Shown: piece after piece, positions 28,227-37,166 of the stretch
How the letters are laid out: the number at the start of each line of letters is the position of its first letter
How positions within the stretch are numbered: the first letter of the stretch is position 1
Source of the DNA: Hoeflea_A sp040932035
GTDB taxonomy: Bacteria > Pseudomonadota > Alphaproteobacteria > Rhizobiales > Rhizobiaceae
Length of the DNA: 64,000 bases
Assembly (NCBI RefSeq): GCF_040932035.1
Contig: NZ_JBFRBB010000002.1
Location: 1,054,001-1,118,000 of the forward strand
Direction of reading: 5' to 3'
The notes under the pieces: model-generated
What the model was told of the DNA's origin: nothing
The model's input: only the letters and a program-made list of their open reading frames with translations
Database searches by the model: none
Position numbers and translations under genes: made by a program

Positions 28227-29649
28227 GACACTGATTGCAGCGGTATTGTTATGTGCCGGTACAGCCGCCACAACAGCCACCGCGCAGGAGAGCGCCGCCC
28301 CGAAGCCCTGGTCGGAAAGCGCTGTGGGCAGCCATGTCGATCAGAACGAACTGCGCGGCACCCTATCCAAAACACAACTGCATACCCTGATGAAACAAGG
28401 GGAAGCCCTGTTCACAGCCAAATTCACCACCGTCGACGGTGTCGGTCGGCCAATGGCAACACAAGCCATCATACCGACCAAGCGCAAGAGGCCGCTTCAG
28501 CAATCATTTCAACGGCTTCCGGGCACGGATTCAAACGCCTGTTCATCCTGCCACAATGATCCAATTGTCGGTGGCGCCGGCGATTTTGTCGCCAATGTTT
28601 TTGTATCAGAGGGCTTCACCAATGCCGATTTCGACACATCCGATCCGCAGTTTTCAAACGAGCGCAACACCAATCATGTGATGGGCGCCGGCCTCGTCGA
28701 ACTGCTGGCCCGCGAGATGACCGCCGATCTTCAGAATCAGCGCCGAAATGCGCTCCGGTCCGCGCGCTCGTCGGGAACGCCCGTGAAAGTCCGGCTGAAT
28801 ACGAAGGGCGTCGATTTCGGCGAAATAACCGCCGGACCCGACGGCATTGTCGATCTGTCGGCAATTGACGGGGTCGATACCGATCTCGTGATCCGGCCGT
28901 TCAGCCAGAAAGGCGTGATCGGTTCACTTCGCCAGTTCACGGTCAATGCGCTCAACCATCATCACGGCATGCAGGCGGCGGAGCGATTTGGCGCACGCTG
29001 GACCGGCGAGGATGATTTCGACGAGGACGGCGTTGCAAACGAGTTGTCGGCGGGGGACGTCTCGGCCCTGGTGGCGTGGCAGGCAACCCGCAAGCCGCCG
29101 GTGCAAAGGACACCTGAATCACAGGATTGGCGACAACTGGCCCGGAAGGGATCGTCGGTTTTTGCTGAAATCGGATGCGGATCGTGCCACCGCCAGTCGC
29201 TGCCCCTCAACAGCCTGACCTTCGCCGACCCTGGTCCTTTTGATGCCGCAGGGACATTGCGGCGGGCCGAAGGCCAATATGACGCGGTATATGATCTTGC
29301 TCTGACCGACTGGGCAAAGACGCTCCCACGGGACGAAAACGGCGCAATTCTGGTGCCGCTGTTTGGCGATTTGAAACGGCACAAAATAGCCGATCAGCAG
29401 ATTTCAGCTCTCGGAAACGAACTGCTTGGCCAACGGTTTGTAGATCGCGATGTGTTCATGACCAGCGAGTTGTGGGGCATCGCCTCTACCGCTCCCTATG
29501 GGCACAGGGGCGATCTGACGACGCTCGATGAAGTGATCCGCGTACACGGCGGCAACGCGCGGCAAAGCCGCGATCAATATGTGGCGCTTGGTAAGAACGA
29601 CCGTACCGCGCTGATCGCGTTCTTGAAAACATTGGTGATTGAACCATGA
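28216..29649 (+). CDS. Di-haem oxidoreductase family protein (DUF1111-like)
   Basis: The 477-residue protein has a signal peptide (cleavage near ATAQES) and two c-type haem motifs, CSSCH (C109-H113) and CGSCH (C321-H325), in the layout of the di-haem oxidoreductase/putative peroxidase family. GRPMATQ, TAPYGHRGDL and ALIAFLKTL are also visible. It acts in the periplasm as an electron-transfer enzyme of unknown substrate. It overlaps the xylR 3' end by 11 bp and the next gene by 4 bp (ATGA), which implies a three-gene transcript. Confidence 0.88.
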   Translation: MLYRTLIAAVLLCAGTAATTATAQESAAPKPWSESAVGSHVDQNELRGTLSKTQLHTLMKQGEALFTAKFTTVDGVGRPMATQAIIPTKRKRPLQQSFQRLPGTDSNACSSCHNDPIVGGAGDFVANVFVSEGFTNADFDTSDPQFSNERNTNHVMGAGLVELLAREMTADLQNQRRNALRSARSSGTPVKVRLNTKGVDFGEITAGPDGIVDLSAIDGVDTDLVIRPFSQKGVIGSLRQFTVNALNHHHGMQAAERFGARWTGEDDFDEDGVANELSAGDVSALVAWQATRKPPVQRTPESQDWRQLARKGSSVFAEIGCGSCHRQSLPLNSLTFADPGPFDAAGTLRRAEGQYDAVYDLALTDWAKTLPRDENGAILVPLFGDLKRHKIADQQISALGNELLGQRFVDRDVFMTSELWGIASTAPYGHRGDLTTLDEVIRVHGGNARQSRDQYVALGKNDRTALIAFLKTLVIEP

Positions 29650-31295
29650 TGAAATCCATTTTCATGCTGGCAGCGGGCGCCGCAACGTTCGTTACCGTCG
29701 CAGTCACGGAAGCGCAGACCACGCAACCGACCGCGCCCGAAACCGACATTCCGGTGCTCCAGGAACAGGCAGTCGCCGCCGGTATCGAGCACAGCTACCG
29801 CGGACCGTGGGAGTATTTTGTCGGCGGCGGCGCGGCTTCGTTTGACTGCAATGGCGACAGGTTTCCCGATTTGATGCTTGCCGGCGGAACGGGCGAGACA
29901 CAGCTTTTTGTCAATCGGAGCAGCGAAGCCGACGGACTTCGTTTTGAACCCGGGAAACTGGATGTATCAAAATCCGACCTCCAAAACGTTACCGGGCTTT
30001 ATCCGGTCGACATCGACAATGACGGCCATCGCGATGTCGTGCTGCTCAGAGTTGGCCGCAATGTGATCCTGAAGGGCGGCCCCGATTGCAGCTTCAAAAG
30101 CGCCAACCGCGAATTCGCATTCGACGGCGGACGGGCATGGACGACGGCCTTTGCCGCCACATTCGAAAAGGACACGCCCTTCCCCACCCTTGCATTCGGC
30201 AACTATGTAGACCGTTCAGCGCCAGGTTCGCCCTGGGGAACCTGCCACGACAATGTTTTCTTGCGCCCGGCAAAGGGCGATCGGCCGAACTATGCAGAAG
30301 CCGAACAACTCACACCCGGATATTGCGCCCTTTCGATGATATTCACCGACTGGAACCGCTCCGGCACACCGTCCCTGCGCATTACCAACGACCGCCACTA
30401 CTACCGTGACGGCGAAGAGCAGATGTGGCGGGTCGATCCCGGCAAGGCACCCCGCCTCTACCGGCGTGCGGACGGCTGGAAAAGGGTCAACATCTGGGGA
30501 ATGGGAATAGCCGAAGGCGATATCGATGCGGACGGGTATCCCGAATATGCCCTGACCTCCATGGGAGATACAAAGCTTCAGACACTCGACGCCGAAGCCG
30601 AGGAAGGGCGGCCCGTTTACCGCGACATCGCATTTGAACGCAAGGCAACCGCTCACCGACCCTATACCGGCAGCGACCTGAAGCCTTCCACAGGCTGGCA
30701 TTCCGAATTCGCCGATTTCAACAATGACGGTCTGCTCGATCTCTTCATTGCCAAGGGCAACGTTGAAAAAATGCCGGACTTTGCGGATTTCGATCCCGAC
30801 AACCTTCTTCTCGGGCAGCATGACGGGACATTTTTCGAAGCCGGGCATATTTCAGGCATCGATCTCGACCGTCGCGGGCGCGGCGCGGTCATTGCCGATT
30901 TCGACCTCGACGGCAATCTGGACCTCATAGTGGTCAACCGCGAGGCCCCTGTGAGCGTGTTCCGCAATCGCGGCGGCAAAACCGATTGGGGCACCCGGCC
31001 GATGGGCAACTGGCTTCAGATCGAACTGCAGCAGGACGGTGCGAATACCAACGCTGTCGGCGCGACCATTCTGGTCAAGTCCGGAAACGAAACCAGACTG
31101 CGAAAGATCCAGTCAGGTGGCGGTCACGCATCCGGTCATTCCGGCTTCATTCATGTCGGCACGGGCGTTGCGGAACGGGCTCAGATCCGGGTTAAATGGC
31201 CGGATGGAGAATGGAGTCCCGCCTTTCGCGTATTTGCAAATAATTTCGTTATCATCCGCCGCGGTGAAAGCGACGCGAGATACTGGTACCCCTGA
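29646..31295 (+). CDS. CRTAC1-type FG-GAP/VCBS beta-propeller protein with ASPIC-UnbV domain
   Basis: The 549-residue secreted protein (signal peptide ending VTEAQ) contains repeated calcium-loop motifs of FG-GAP/VCBS blades: DCNGDRFPDLMLAGG, DIDNDGHRDVVLL, DIDADGYPEYALTS, DFNNDGLLDLFIA and DFDLDGNLDLIVV. The C-terminal part (NWLQIELQQDGANTNAVGA, then SGGGHASGHSG) matches the ASPIC/UnbV domain. It is translationally coupled to the di-haem protein, so the two probably work together in the periplasm, perhaps as enzyme and scaffold. The function is unknown. Confidence 0.88.
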   Translation: MMKSIFMLAAGAATFVTVAVTEAQTTQPTAPETDIPVLQEQAVAAGIEHSYRGPWEYFVGGGAASFDCNGDRFPDLMLAGGTGETQLFVNRSSEADGLRFEPGKLDVSKSDLQNVTGLYPVDIDNDGHRDVVLLRVGRNVILKGGPDCSFKSANREFAFDGGRAWTTAFAATFEKDTPFPTLAFGNYVDRSAPGSPWGTCHDNVFLRPAKGDRPNYAEAEQLTPGYCALSMIFTDWNRSGTPSLRITNDRHYYRDGEEQMWRVDPGKAPRLYRRADGWKRVNIWGMGIAEGDIDADGYPEYALTSMGDTKLQTLDAEAEEGRPVYRDIAFERKATAHRPYTGSDLKPSTGWHSEFADFNNDGLLDLFIAKGNVEKMPDFADFDPDNLLLGQHDGTFFEAGHISGIDLDRRGRGAVIADFDLDGNLDLIVVNREAPVSVFRNRGGKTDWGTRPMGNWLQIELQQDGANTNAVGATILVKSGNETRLRKIQSGGGHASGHSGFIHVGTGVAERAQIRVKWPDGEWSPAFRVFANNFVIIRRGESDARYWYP

Positions 31296-31320
31296 ATCAA
31301 CCTAAATGCGGACATGAAAA

Positions 31321-31350
31321 AGGGGTGGCCAGGCGCGTCAGGCCACCCCT
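31321..31350. terminator. Hairpin terminator between convergent genes
   Basis: AGGGGTGGCC (31321-31330) pairs with GGCCACCCCT (31341-31350), a 10-bp stem with a 10-base loop, 25 bp after the CRTAC1-type gene. AAAA precedes it, which gives a T-run after the hairpin on the minus strand, so it could also stop transcription from the convergent GntR gene. The surrounding non-coding interval 31296-31652 (357 bp) otherwise holds only the repeat at 31403-31427. Confidence 0.7.
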
Positions 31351-31402
31351 AGATTTGGTTGCCTTGTGGAGATACTCACCACCCGGCCACCGAAATACAA
31401 CT

Positions 31403-31427
31403 TGTACACTTTTCCGGTGTACACTTG
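31403..31427. repeat. Direct repeat TGTACACTT, 16-bp period
   Basis: TGTACACTT occurs at 31403-31411 and 31419-31427, and each copy contains a TGTACA palindrome. Such paired short palindromes resemble GntR-family operators, and the neighbouring gene encodes one. However, the site lies beyond the 3' ends of two convergent genes, so its role is unclear. Confidence 0.4.
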
Positions 31428-31652
31428 GTAAATATACGTCACTTCACGACAAATTTTAATCAAAAAACGACAAACTCACAGGAGAACGGGCTTCAAACCC
31501 GAATAAATTTCATATTTGAACCCATGCAACCTTTTTTTGTTGCTGGACCGGCACCGACAATCGGCCGGGTCGCTCGGCACAACAATCCCTTAGACGGAAC
31601 GAAAATCTGCCGCCCGGCTCTGTCTGGAATGCGCCCAAACGAAAATTACCAT

Positions 31653-32375
31653 TCAGTATTTCAGACGAAACTTCGGGACGGAACGCTGGCTGATATAGTC
31701 GACAAAACGACGGTGAACCTGTTCGGCATGCTCATGTGCCAGTTTTTCGGCCAGGTCAGGTTGCCGGTTTTCGATTGCCGCGATGATCTTGACGTGCGCC
31801 TGCCCCAGTTCGGGTGGCAATGTGTCGTCATATGACCTGAAATACAGCCGCAGCGTACGCCGGCCCTCATCGAGGATCCGCCGATAGGTATCGGCGAATA
31901 TCCGATTGCCCCCGGCATCGCCAATTGCGGCGTGGAACTCTCGGTTGCTGTGGATCATTGCCAGCGCATCGTTTCTGGAAAGGCTTTCCACAAATCGGTC
32001 CTGCAGGGTCTTGATCTTGACAAGGTCGGCCTCGGTCCGGTTCTGGGCCGCAAGCCGGGTAACCACACGCTGAATCAGGTCCAGCGCGTCCACGTAGGCC
32101 GGAAATTCCTCCAGGTTGAGCGGCGCTACGATTGTGCCTTTGTTGGGCAGCGTCTTGACCAGTCGCTCGGAGCCAAGCCGGACAAGCGCCTCTCGTATCG
32201 GCGACCGTGATACGTCGAAGCGTTTTGCAAGGCTCGCCTCGTCGATCAGCTGTCCGGGTTCAAGCTCGAGCGACAGGATCTCATCCCGCAGCCTCTCAAA
32301 TACGGTAAGTGCACCAAACCCCCGGCGCCTGTCCATATTCAACTCGTCCTCAACTACCACAAGACCGTCCGCCAT
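31653..32375 (-). CDS. GntR family regulator, FCD subfamily
   Basis: The 240-residue protein has an N-terminal winged helix (VFERLRDEILSLELEPG ... SRSPIREALVRLGSERLV) and an all-helical FCD domain with metal/ligand-type residues in HSNREFHAAIGDAGGN and the late HVKIIAAIENR. FCD regulators usually sense sugar acids or other carboxylates. It diverges from the beta-helix protein gene, its most likely target. Confidence 0.88.
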   Translation of the reverse strand: MADGLVVVEDELNMDRRRGFGALTVFERLRDEILSLELEPGQLIDEASLAKRFDVSRSPIREALVRLGSERLVKTLPNKGTIVAPLNLEEFPAYVDALDLIQRVVTRLAAQNRTEADLVKIKTLQDRFVESLSRNDALAMIHSNREFHAAIGDAGGNRIFADTYRRILDEGRRTLRLYFRSYDDTLPPELGQAHVKIIAAIENRQPDLAEKLAHEHAEQVHRRFVDYISQRSVPKFRLKY

Positions 32376-32547
32376 TGTTTTTCCTCATCACTGAAGACGC
32401 TTTTAAGCAGTCGTGATTTTTCATTCAAGTGAAGCGGCATTGAAACGATCGGGCCGAACGCTGCCGCGGGTGAATTGCTTGTCAAACCAAATCGGCGGTG
32501 CAACAGTGCTGGTTTGGATCGGAATTGATCGGAAACAGGCTGTACGC

Positions 32548-34191
32548 ATGGGGATTTTGAGTGCAAATCCATCCAACGTCGCCAAACGCTGCCGCAAATT
32601 ACGCGCCGGTGACCGGCTGGTGCTGAAAGAAGGCATATATAAAAAACCGCTTGTCTTGACAGGCATTGCCGGCACAGCCGACGAACCGATCACCATCGAA
32701 GCGGAAAAAGGCGCCGTATTCACCAGCGGGCTTTCGCTAAAGAAGTACACCAGGCGTGCAAACCTCATCGCAATGCGTCGTCAGGCCGCCGGCTATTATC
32801 CGAGCATCGGCCAGACCGCCGACGAGGCCGTGCTGTCGTTCATCCATTGCAGGCACATTGTCCTTTGTGCCCTGAATTTCCGCCGTTGCTGGCCAACCGC
32901 CGTCTATCTCGAGGAATGTCAGCATATGACCCTTGACGGGCTGACCATCCGTGAAGGGACAATTGCCATCGGTGCCAACGGATCGACAACGCGTGATCTT
33001 CTGGTTGTCAACTGCGACTGGAAGCAGGATGTCAGCGCCGACAACAATATGTGGAACAGCATTCCCTGGACGGCGATCCACGGCTCGAGGGAGAATTCCG
33101 GCGGTGAACGGGTCGATCCGAAAAACGACTATCGGGCCTATGACGGAGATTTCTTTCGTGCCTGGGATGTCGCGGGCAATGTCGTCATCCGCAACAACCG
33201 GATATCGGACGCCTTCAACGGCATCCACTTCTTCAATCGCCTCGATCAGCTCGCACCAGGCGTCGATCCGAGCCAGCTGAAGTTCAATGGCGGTCGACGT
33301 GCCTCGGCCAATATTCTGATTGAAAACAATATCTTCACGCGTATTCGCGACAACGCGATTGAACCGGAGGACTATGCCTGGAACTGGGTTATCAGGCATA
33401 ATATTTTTGCCGATTGCTACTGTCCGTTCTCGCTTGAACTGCAGCGTGCCGGCTGGTTTTACATCTACGGCAATTATGGCTGGGTCAACAACCAGCCCGG
33501 CCTTGATACCCCTGAACCCGAACGCACCAAATGCTCGCACTTCAAGCTCGGAGGCAGCCACCAGAACGAAGGCGCAATCCACGTCTTCCTTAATTCCTGG
33601 TACTACCGGAAGGGAAAAGGCATTTTCCCAAAAGGCGCGCTAAAGAATCTGCGCCACTTCAACAATGCCATTGGATTTGGCCGACCTGACAACGCCGGGA
33701 TGTTCGGCAAGACTGACGGGCTTGCCGAACCGTCAAGACCAGGATCCAAACCCGGCGGGGCGGATGATCTCAACGCACATTTTACCCGGCAATGGGATGA
33801 ATGCGCCTACGACATCGTCTTTGACGGCGATATTTCCGAAGACAGCAATTTCCCGGATAATTTCCGCAAAATGGGCTTTCCGCTCGGGCTGGCTTCAAAA
33901 GCAGGCCCACCTGGATTTGCACATCCGGAATCCGAGCAGACTGATCTCACGGTTGGTCCGGACGCGGCCGCCTACGCAAGTTCGATTGCCATGACGATCG
34001 AACTTCCTGACGGCACGAGTTTCGAAATTCCGTCCGGACTGAATGTCGGCGCGTATCAGGCAACCGACGCCTATTGCAACATTGATGAAATGTTCGGATT
34101 TCTGCCGGAGGCAAAAAGCATTCCCGATACGCAAGCCCCGTCAGAAAAGGAAGAAGAGGTCGAACAAAAGCAGTCTTTGCTTCTGTTCTAG
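32548..34191 (+). CDS. Right-handed parallel beta-helix protein, no recognisable signal peptide
   Basis: The 547-residue protein from ATG 32548 shows the N-terminal pattern of polysaccharide lyase-like beta-helix proteins (LRAGDRLVLKEGIYKKPLVL, then PITIEAEKGAVF) and repeated NN-rich coils such as NVVIRNNRIS, NILIENNIF and NWVIRHNIF. It may bind or cleave a polyuronide or a similar polymer, as in the chondroitinase-B/alginate lyase-like clans. I see no signal peptide from either this start or the GTG at 32413, which is odd for such a fold. The C-terminal end is acidic and low in complexity. It is regulated perhaps by the divergent GntR. Confidence 0.7.
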   Translation: MGILSANPSNVAKRCRKLRAGDRLVLKEGIYKKPLVLTGIAGTADEPITIEAEKGAVFTSGLSLKKYTRRANLIAMRRQAAGYYPSIGQTADEAVLSFIHCRHIVLCALNFRRCWPTAVYLEECQHMTLDGLTIREGTIAIGANGSTTRDLLVVNCDWKQDVSADNNMWNSIPWTAIHGSRENSGGERVDPKNDYRAYDGDFFRAWDVAGNVVIRNNRISDAFNGIHFFNRLDQLAPGVDPSQLKFNGGRRASANILIENNIFTRIRDNAIEPEDYAWNWVIRHNIFADCYCPFSLELQRAGWFYIYGNYGWVNNQPGLDTPEPERTKCSHFKLGGSHQNEGAIHVFLNSWYYRKGKGIFPKGALKNLRHFNNAIGFGRPDNAGMFGKTDGLAEPSRPGSKPGGADDLNAHFTRQWDECAYDIVFDGDISEDSNFPDNFRKMGFPLGLASKAGPPGFAHPESEQTDLTVGPDAAAYASSIAMTIELPDGTSFEIPSGLNVGAYQATDAYCNIDEMFGFLPEAKSIPDTQAPSEKEEEVEQKQSLLLF

Positions 34192-34202
34192 AGCACCCCC
34201 CC

Positions 34203-35366
34203 TCACCCCGCCTGAAATACGCTGCCGCCACCGATCCAGACCTGTTCCACCGATAGATCATCGGACAGATGGACAAAGTCGGCACGGCTGCCATCCCCGA
34301 GGCGACCGTATTCGGCACCAACGCCGAGGGCCTCGGCCGGATAAAGCGATGCCATGCGCAGTGCCTCGTCCAGTTCCAGTCCAAGGCTTTCCACGAGGAC
34401 CCGAACCGACGCGATCATGTCGATATCGGCACCCGCCAGCGTGCCGTCCTCCAGCGTCAGCCGGCCCTCGGACCGATAGACGGTACGGCCATTGAGCGTG
34501 AAGGATGTCTGCTCGCTGCCGATCGTGGACATGGCATCGGTTACCAGGAAAATCCTGCCCGGCCCCTTCTTTCCACGAATGGCAATCCCCATGGATGCGG
34601 GATCCACATGAATGCCGTCGGCAATCAGACCGGCTGAAACACCCGGCTGCGACAATGCTGCGCCGACCATACCGGGCTCCCGGTGGCCGAGCGGGCTCAT
34701 TGCATTAAACAGATGCGTAACCAGTGAGGCACCCGACAGGATAGCCGCAACCGCGGTTTCGCACGAGGCATCGCTGTGCCCCAGGCTTATTTTGATGCCC
34801 GCGTGCGAAAGGGTTTCAATCTGATCGTTAGACACGGCTTCTGACGCAACAGTAACAAGCAGATTGTCGATCGTATTTCCGGCAGCAACGAGCCGCTCTA
34901 TGTCCTCATCCGTCGCGGGGCGCACGAGGTCCGGGTCGTGTGCACCGCGCCGCGCCTGTGAAAGATGCGGTCCTTCAAGATGCAAGCCAAGGCATCCGGG
35001 CACCCGCCGGTTCAACGCCTCGGTCGCTGCCGCGATGGCCTGCTCGGTTCTTTGCCGCGTATCCGTTATCAGTGTCGGCAGCAGGGCCGTTGTGCCGAAC
35101 CGGCTGTGCGCCGCACAGATTGTCTCGATAGCTTCCACGCTCGGCATTTCATTCAGCAGAACGCCGCCGCCGCCATTGACCTGCAGGTCGACAAATCCCG
35201 GCACGAGCATGCCATGATCGAGGCTGGTAACCGGCAGATCATCCGGCAGATCGGATGCCGGCGCCAGGCCAATCACAGCGCCATCGCGATGAATGACCGC
35301 GCTGCCGCTGTGCCAGTCCGATCCGTCAAAGATTCTCGGAGCGCTTGTTGCCGCCTCGCCAGTCAT
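34203..35366 (-). CDS. nagA: N-acetylglucosamine-6-phosphate deacetylase
   Basis: The 387-residue amidohydrolase has DLQVNGGGG, the metal-site LHLEGPHLSQARRGAHDP, SLGHSDA, THLFNAMSPL and the catalytic-aspartate segment LVTDAMS, all matching NagA. It removes acetate from GlcNAc-6-phosphate. Its start overlaps the SIS-domain gene in an ATGA; the operon is nagK-nagR-SIS-nagA. It is convergent with the beta-helix gene, 11 bp apart. Confidence 0.95.
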   Translation of the reverse strand: MTGEAATSAPRIFDGSDWHSGSAVIHRDGAVIGLAPASDLPDDLPVTSLDHGMLVPGFVDLQVNGGGGVLLNEMPSVEAIETICAAHSRFGTTALLPTLITDTRQRTEQAIAAATEALNRRVPGCLGLHLEGPHLSQARRGAHDPDLVRPATDEDIERLVAAGNTIDNLLVTVASEAVSNDQIETLSHAGIKISLGHSDASCETAVAAILSGASLVTHLFNAMSPLGHREPGMVGAALSQPGVSAGLIADGIHVDPASMGIAIRGKKGPGRIFLVTDAMSTIGSEQTSFTLNGRTVYRSEGRLTLEDGTLAGADIDMIASVRVLVESLGLELDEALRMASLYPAEALGVGAEYGRLGDGSRADFVHLSDDLSVEQVWIGGGSVFQAG

Positions 35367-36382
35367 AGGGTTTCGGTCACCTTTTTCAGTTTTTCCGGCT
35401 TGTCGGGATCAAGCCCGCGCTTGCGGGCCAGCTCTTCCACAAAACCATAGAACGGAACAACAAGCGCAAGGGCATCCGTCAAAGGATGGCCCGTATCCAC
35501 AAAGGAAAGAGAATGCGCCTTTTGAGCCTTGGCGGATGTGATGTGAACCGCAGCGCCGTCGCCGGCAAGCTTATCCGCGGTTTCGACGATGGAGGCTTCC
35601 GCTTTGTCGCGCGCGGCAAGTCCAAGCACAGGAAAGCCGCTGCCGACAAGGGACACGGGGCCATGCAGCACCTCCGCGGCGCTGTAGGCCTCCGCGTGGA
35701 GGTTGCAGGTCTCCTTGAACTTCAGCGCGGTTTCGTGGGCAATCGCAAGGGTCGGTCCCCGTCCGAGTATGTAAAGTGATCCGCCCTGTTCCACATCAGG
35801 TCCGAGCCCCGACCAGTCGATTGCAACGGCTTTTTCCAGCTGTTCGGGCAAACGGTCAAGCGCCTTTTTCAGCGCTTCGTCTTCCTTCCACGCCGCCAGA
35901 ACCATCAAACCTGCCACAACTGAATTGACGTAGGTCTTGGTCGCGGCAACGCCAAGCTCCGCGCCGGCGCTGATATCAATTGCCAGATCGCTTTGCTCCG
36001 CCAGCGGTGAATTGGCGCTGTTGGTTAAAGAGAGAGTGAGCGCACCGCCCTCACCCGCGGCTTTTTGCATGGCGACGATATCGGGACTGCGCCCGGATTG
36101 CGAAATCGAAAGGCACAATGCGTTTTCGACCGTCAGCCGCGCGCCGTAAATAGAGGCAATGGATGGCCCGACAGAAGCAACCGGCAAACCGGCCTCGAGT
36201 TCGATGGCATATTTCAGGAATGCTGCGGCATGATCGGAGGATCCGCGCGCCACCGTCACCACGAAACCCGGATTATGTGCGCGAAGTGCCTTGCCAATAT
36301 CGGCAAGTGCCGGAGACAATCCCTTCAATAACCGCTCCGCAGCCTTCGGTATCTCCTCGATTTCATCACGCATATTCGTCAC
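35363..36382 (-). CDS. SIS-domain glucosamine-6-phosphate deaminase (NagB-II/AgaS-like)
   Basis: The protein has two SIS sugar-phosphate isomerase domains: ARGSSDHAAAFLKYAIE and SQSGRSPDIV in the first, and LGRGPTLAIAHETALKFKET followed by EAYSAAEVLHGPVSLV in the second. This matches GlmS-type isomerases lacking the glutaminase domain, used as isomerising glucosamine-6-phosphate deaminases. GTG 36382 has GAGGA at good spacing; the ATG three codons later is an alternative, and a longer frame overlaps nagR. It takes GlcN-6-P from NagA to fructose-6-phosphate. Confidence 0.88.
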   Translation of the reverse strand: MTNMRDEIEEIPKAAERLLKGLSPALADIGKALRAHNPGFVVTVARGSSDHAAAFLKYAIELEAGLPVASVGPSIASIYGARLTVENALCLSISQSGRSPDIVAMQKAAGEGGALTLSLTNSANSPLAEQSDLAIDISAGAELGVAATKTYVNSVVAGLMVLAAWKEDEALKKALDRLPEQLEKAVAIDWSGLGPDVEQGGSLYILGRGPTLAIAHETALKFKETCNLHAEAYSAAEVLHGPVSLVGSGFPVLGLAARDKAEASIVETADKLAGDGAAVHITSAKAQKAHSLSFVDTGHPLTDALALVVPFYGFVEELARKRGLDPDKPEKLKKVTETL

Positions 36383-36401
36383 GGGCACGTCCTCAAAAGA
36401 T

Positions 36402-37166
36402 TCAGTTCTTTCCAATGGTCAGTTCGGCGACAAAATCATAGGCATCGCCGCGATAAAGCGAGCGGGTGAATTCTACCACCCGGCCCGATTCAAGATAGGA
36501 AATCCGTTCGATCCGCAGGCCGGCATCGCCCGGCTCAAGACCGAGCAGCTGCGCATCCTCAGCCCGCAGATTGGTCGCTGAAATACGTTGCAGGGCACGA
36601 ACCGGCCGAAAACCGTAAACGTCCAGTGCGGCATAGAGCGATGTTTCGACCTCATCGGCGCTGGGCAGCATCTGTGTCGAGATCGACGCCCGTTCTATCG
36701 CCAGCGGCATTTCGTCGGCAATGCGCAATCGGTCGATGCGAACCACCTCATCGCCGGGGGCAAGCCCGAGGGTCACCATTTCTTCCGGAGATGGCACGAA
36801 CACGCCGCGTGTGAGCCATTCGGACCGGGCATTCCAGCCACGGCGAGACATATCTTCAGTAAACGATGTCAGCCGCGACAATGGCTGCTCAACCCGGGCA
36901 ACGGGTTTGGAAACGAATGTGCCGGACCCGTGGCGTTGGGTCAGAATGCCGTCCTTGACGAGATCCTGAACCGCTTTTCGAACGGTAACGCGTGAAACGT
37001 CCGCAAGGTCGGCGATGTCGCGCTCGGATGGCAGTGCATCGCCATCATTCAGCAAACCGTCGCTGATTGCCTGCTCCACCCGGTTCCGAAGCTTGAGATA
37101 GAGGGGCCCGCTGCCCTCAGCCAGCACGTTCTCGCCTGCAAATATGGTCTGGAAGCGATTACTCAT
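36402..37166 (-). CDS. nagR: GntR family regulator, HutC/UTRA subfamily (NagR-like)
   Basis: The 254-residue protein has a GntR winged helix (LPSERDIADLADVSRVTVRKAVQDLVKDGIL, then RHGSGTFV) and a C-terminal UTRA domain typical of regulators that sense phosphorylated amino sugars. It lies inside the nag operon, overlapping the kinase gene by 8 bp, and probably represses the divergent nag and murQ promoters. The ATG at 37166 is preferred over one four codons earlier. Confidence 0.9.
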   Translation of the reverse strand: MSNRFQTIFAGENVLAEGSGPLYLKLRNRVEQAISDGLLNDGDALPSERDIADLADVSRVTVRKAVQDLVKDGILTQRHGSGTFVSKPVARVEQPLSRLTSFTEDMSRRGWNARSEWLTRGVFVPSPEEMVTLGLAPGDEVVRIDRLRIADEMPLAIERASISTQMLPSADEVETSLYAALDVYGFRPVRALQRISATNLRAEDAQLLGLEPGDAGLRIERISYLESGRVVEFTRSLYRGDAYDFVAELTIGKN

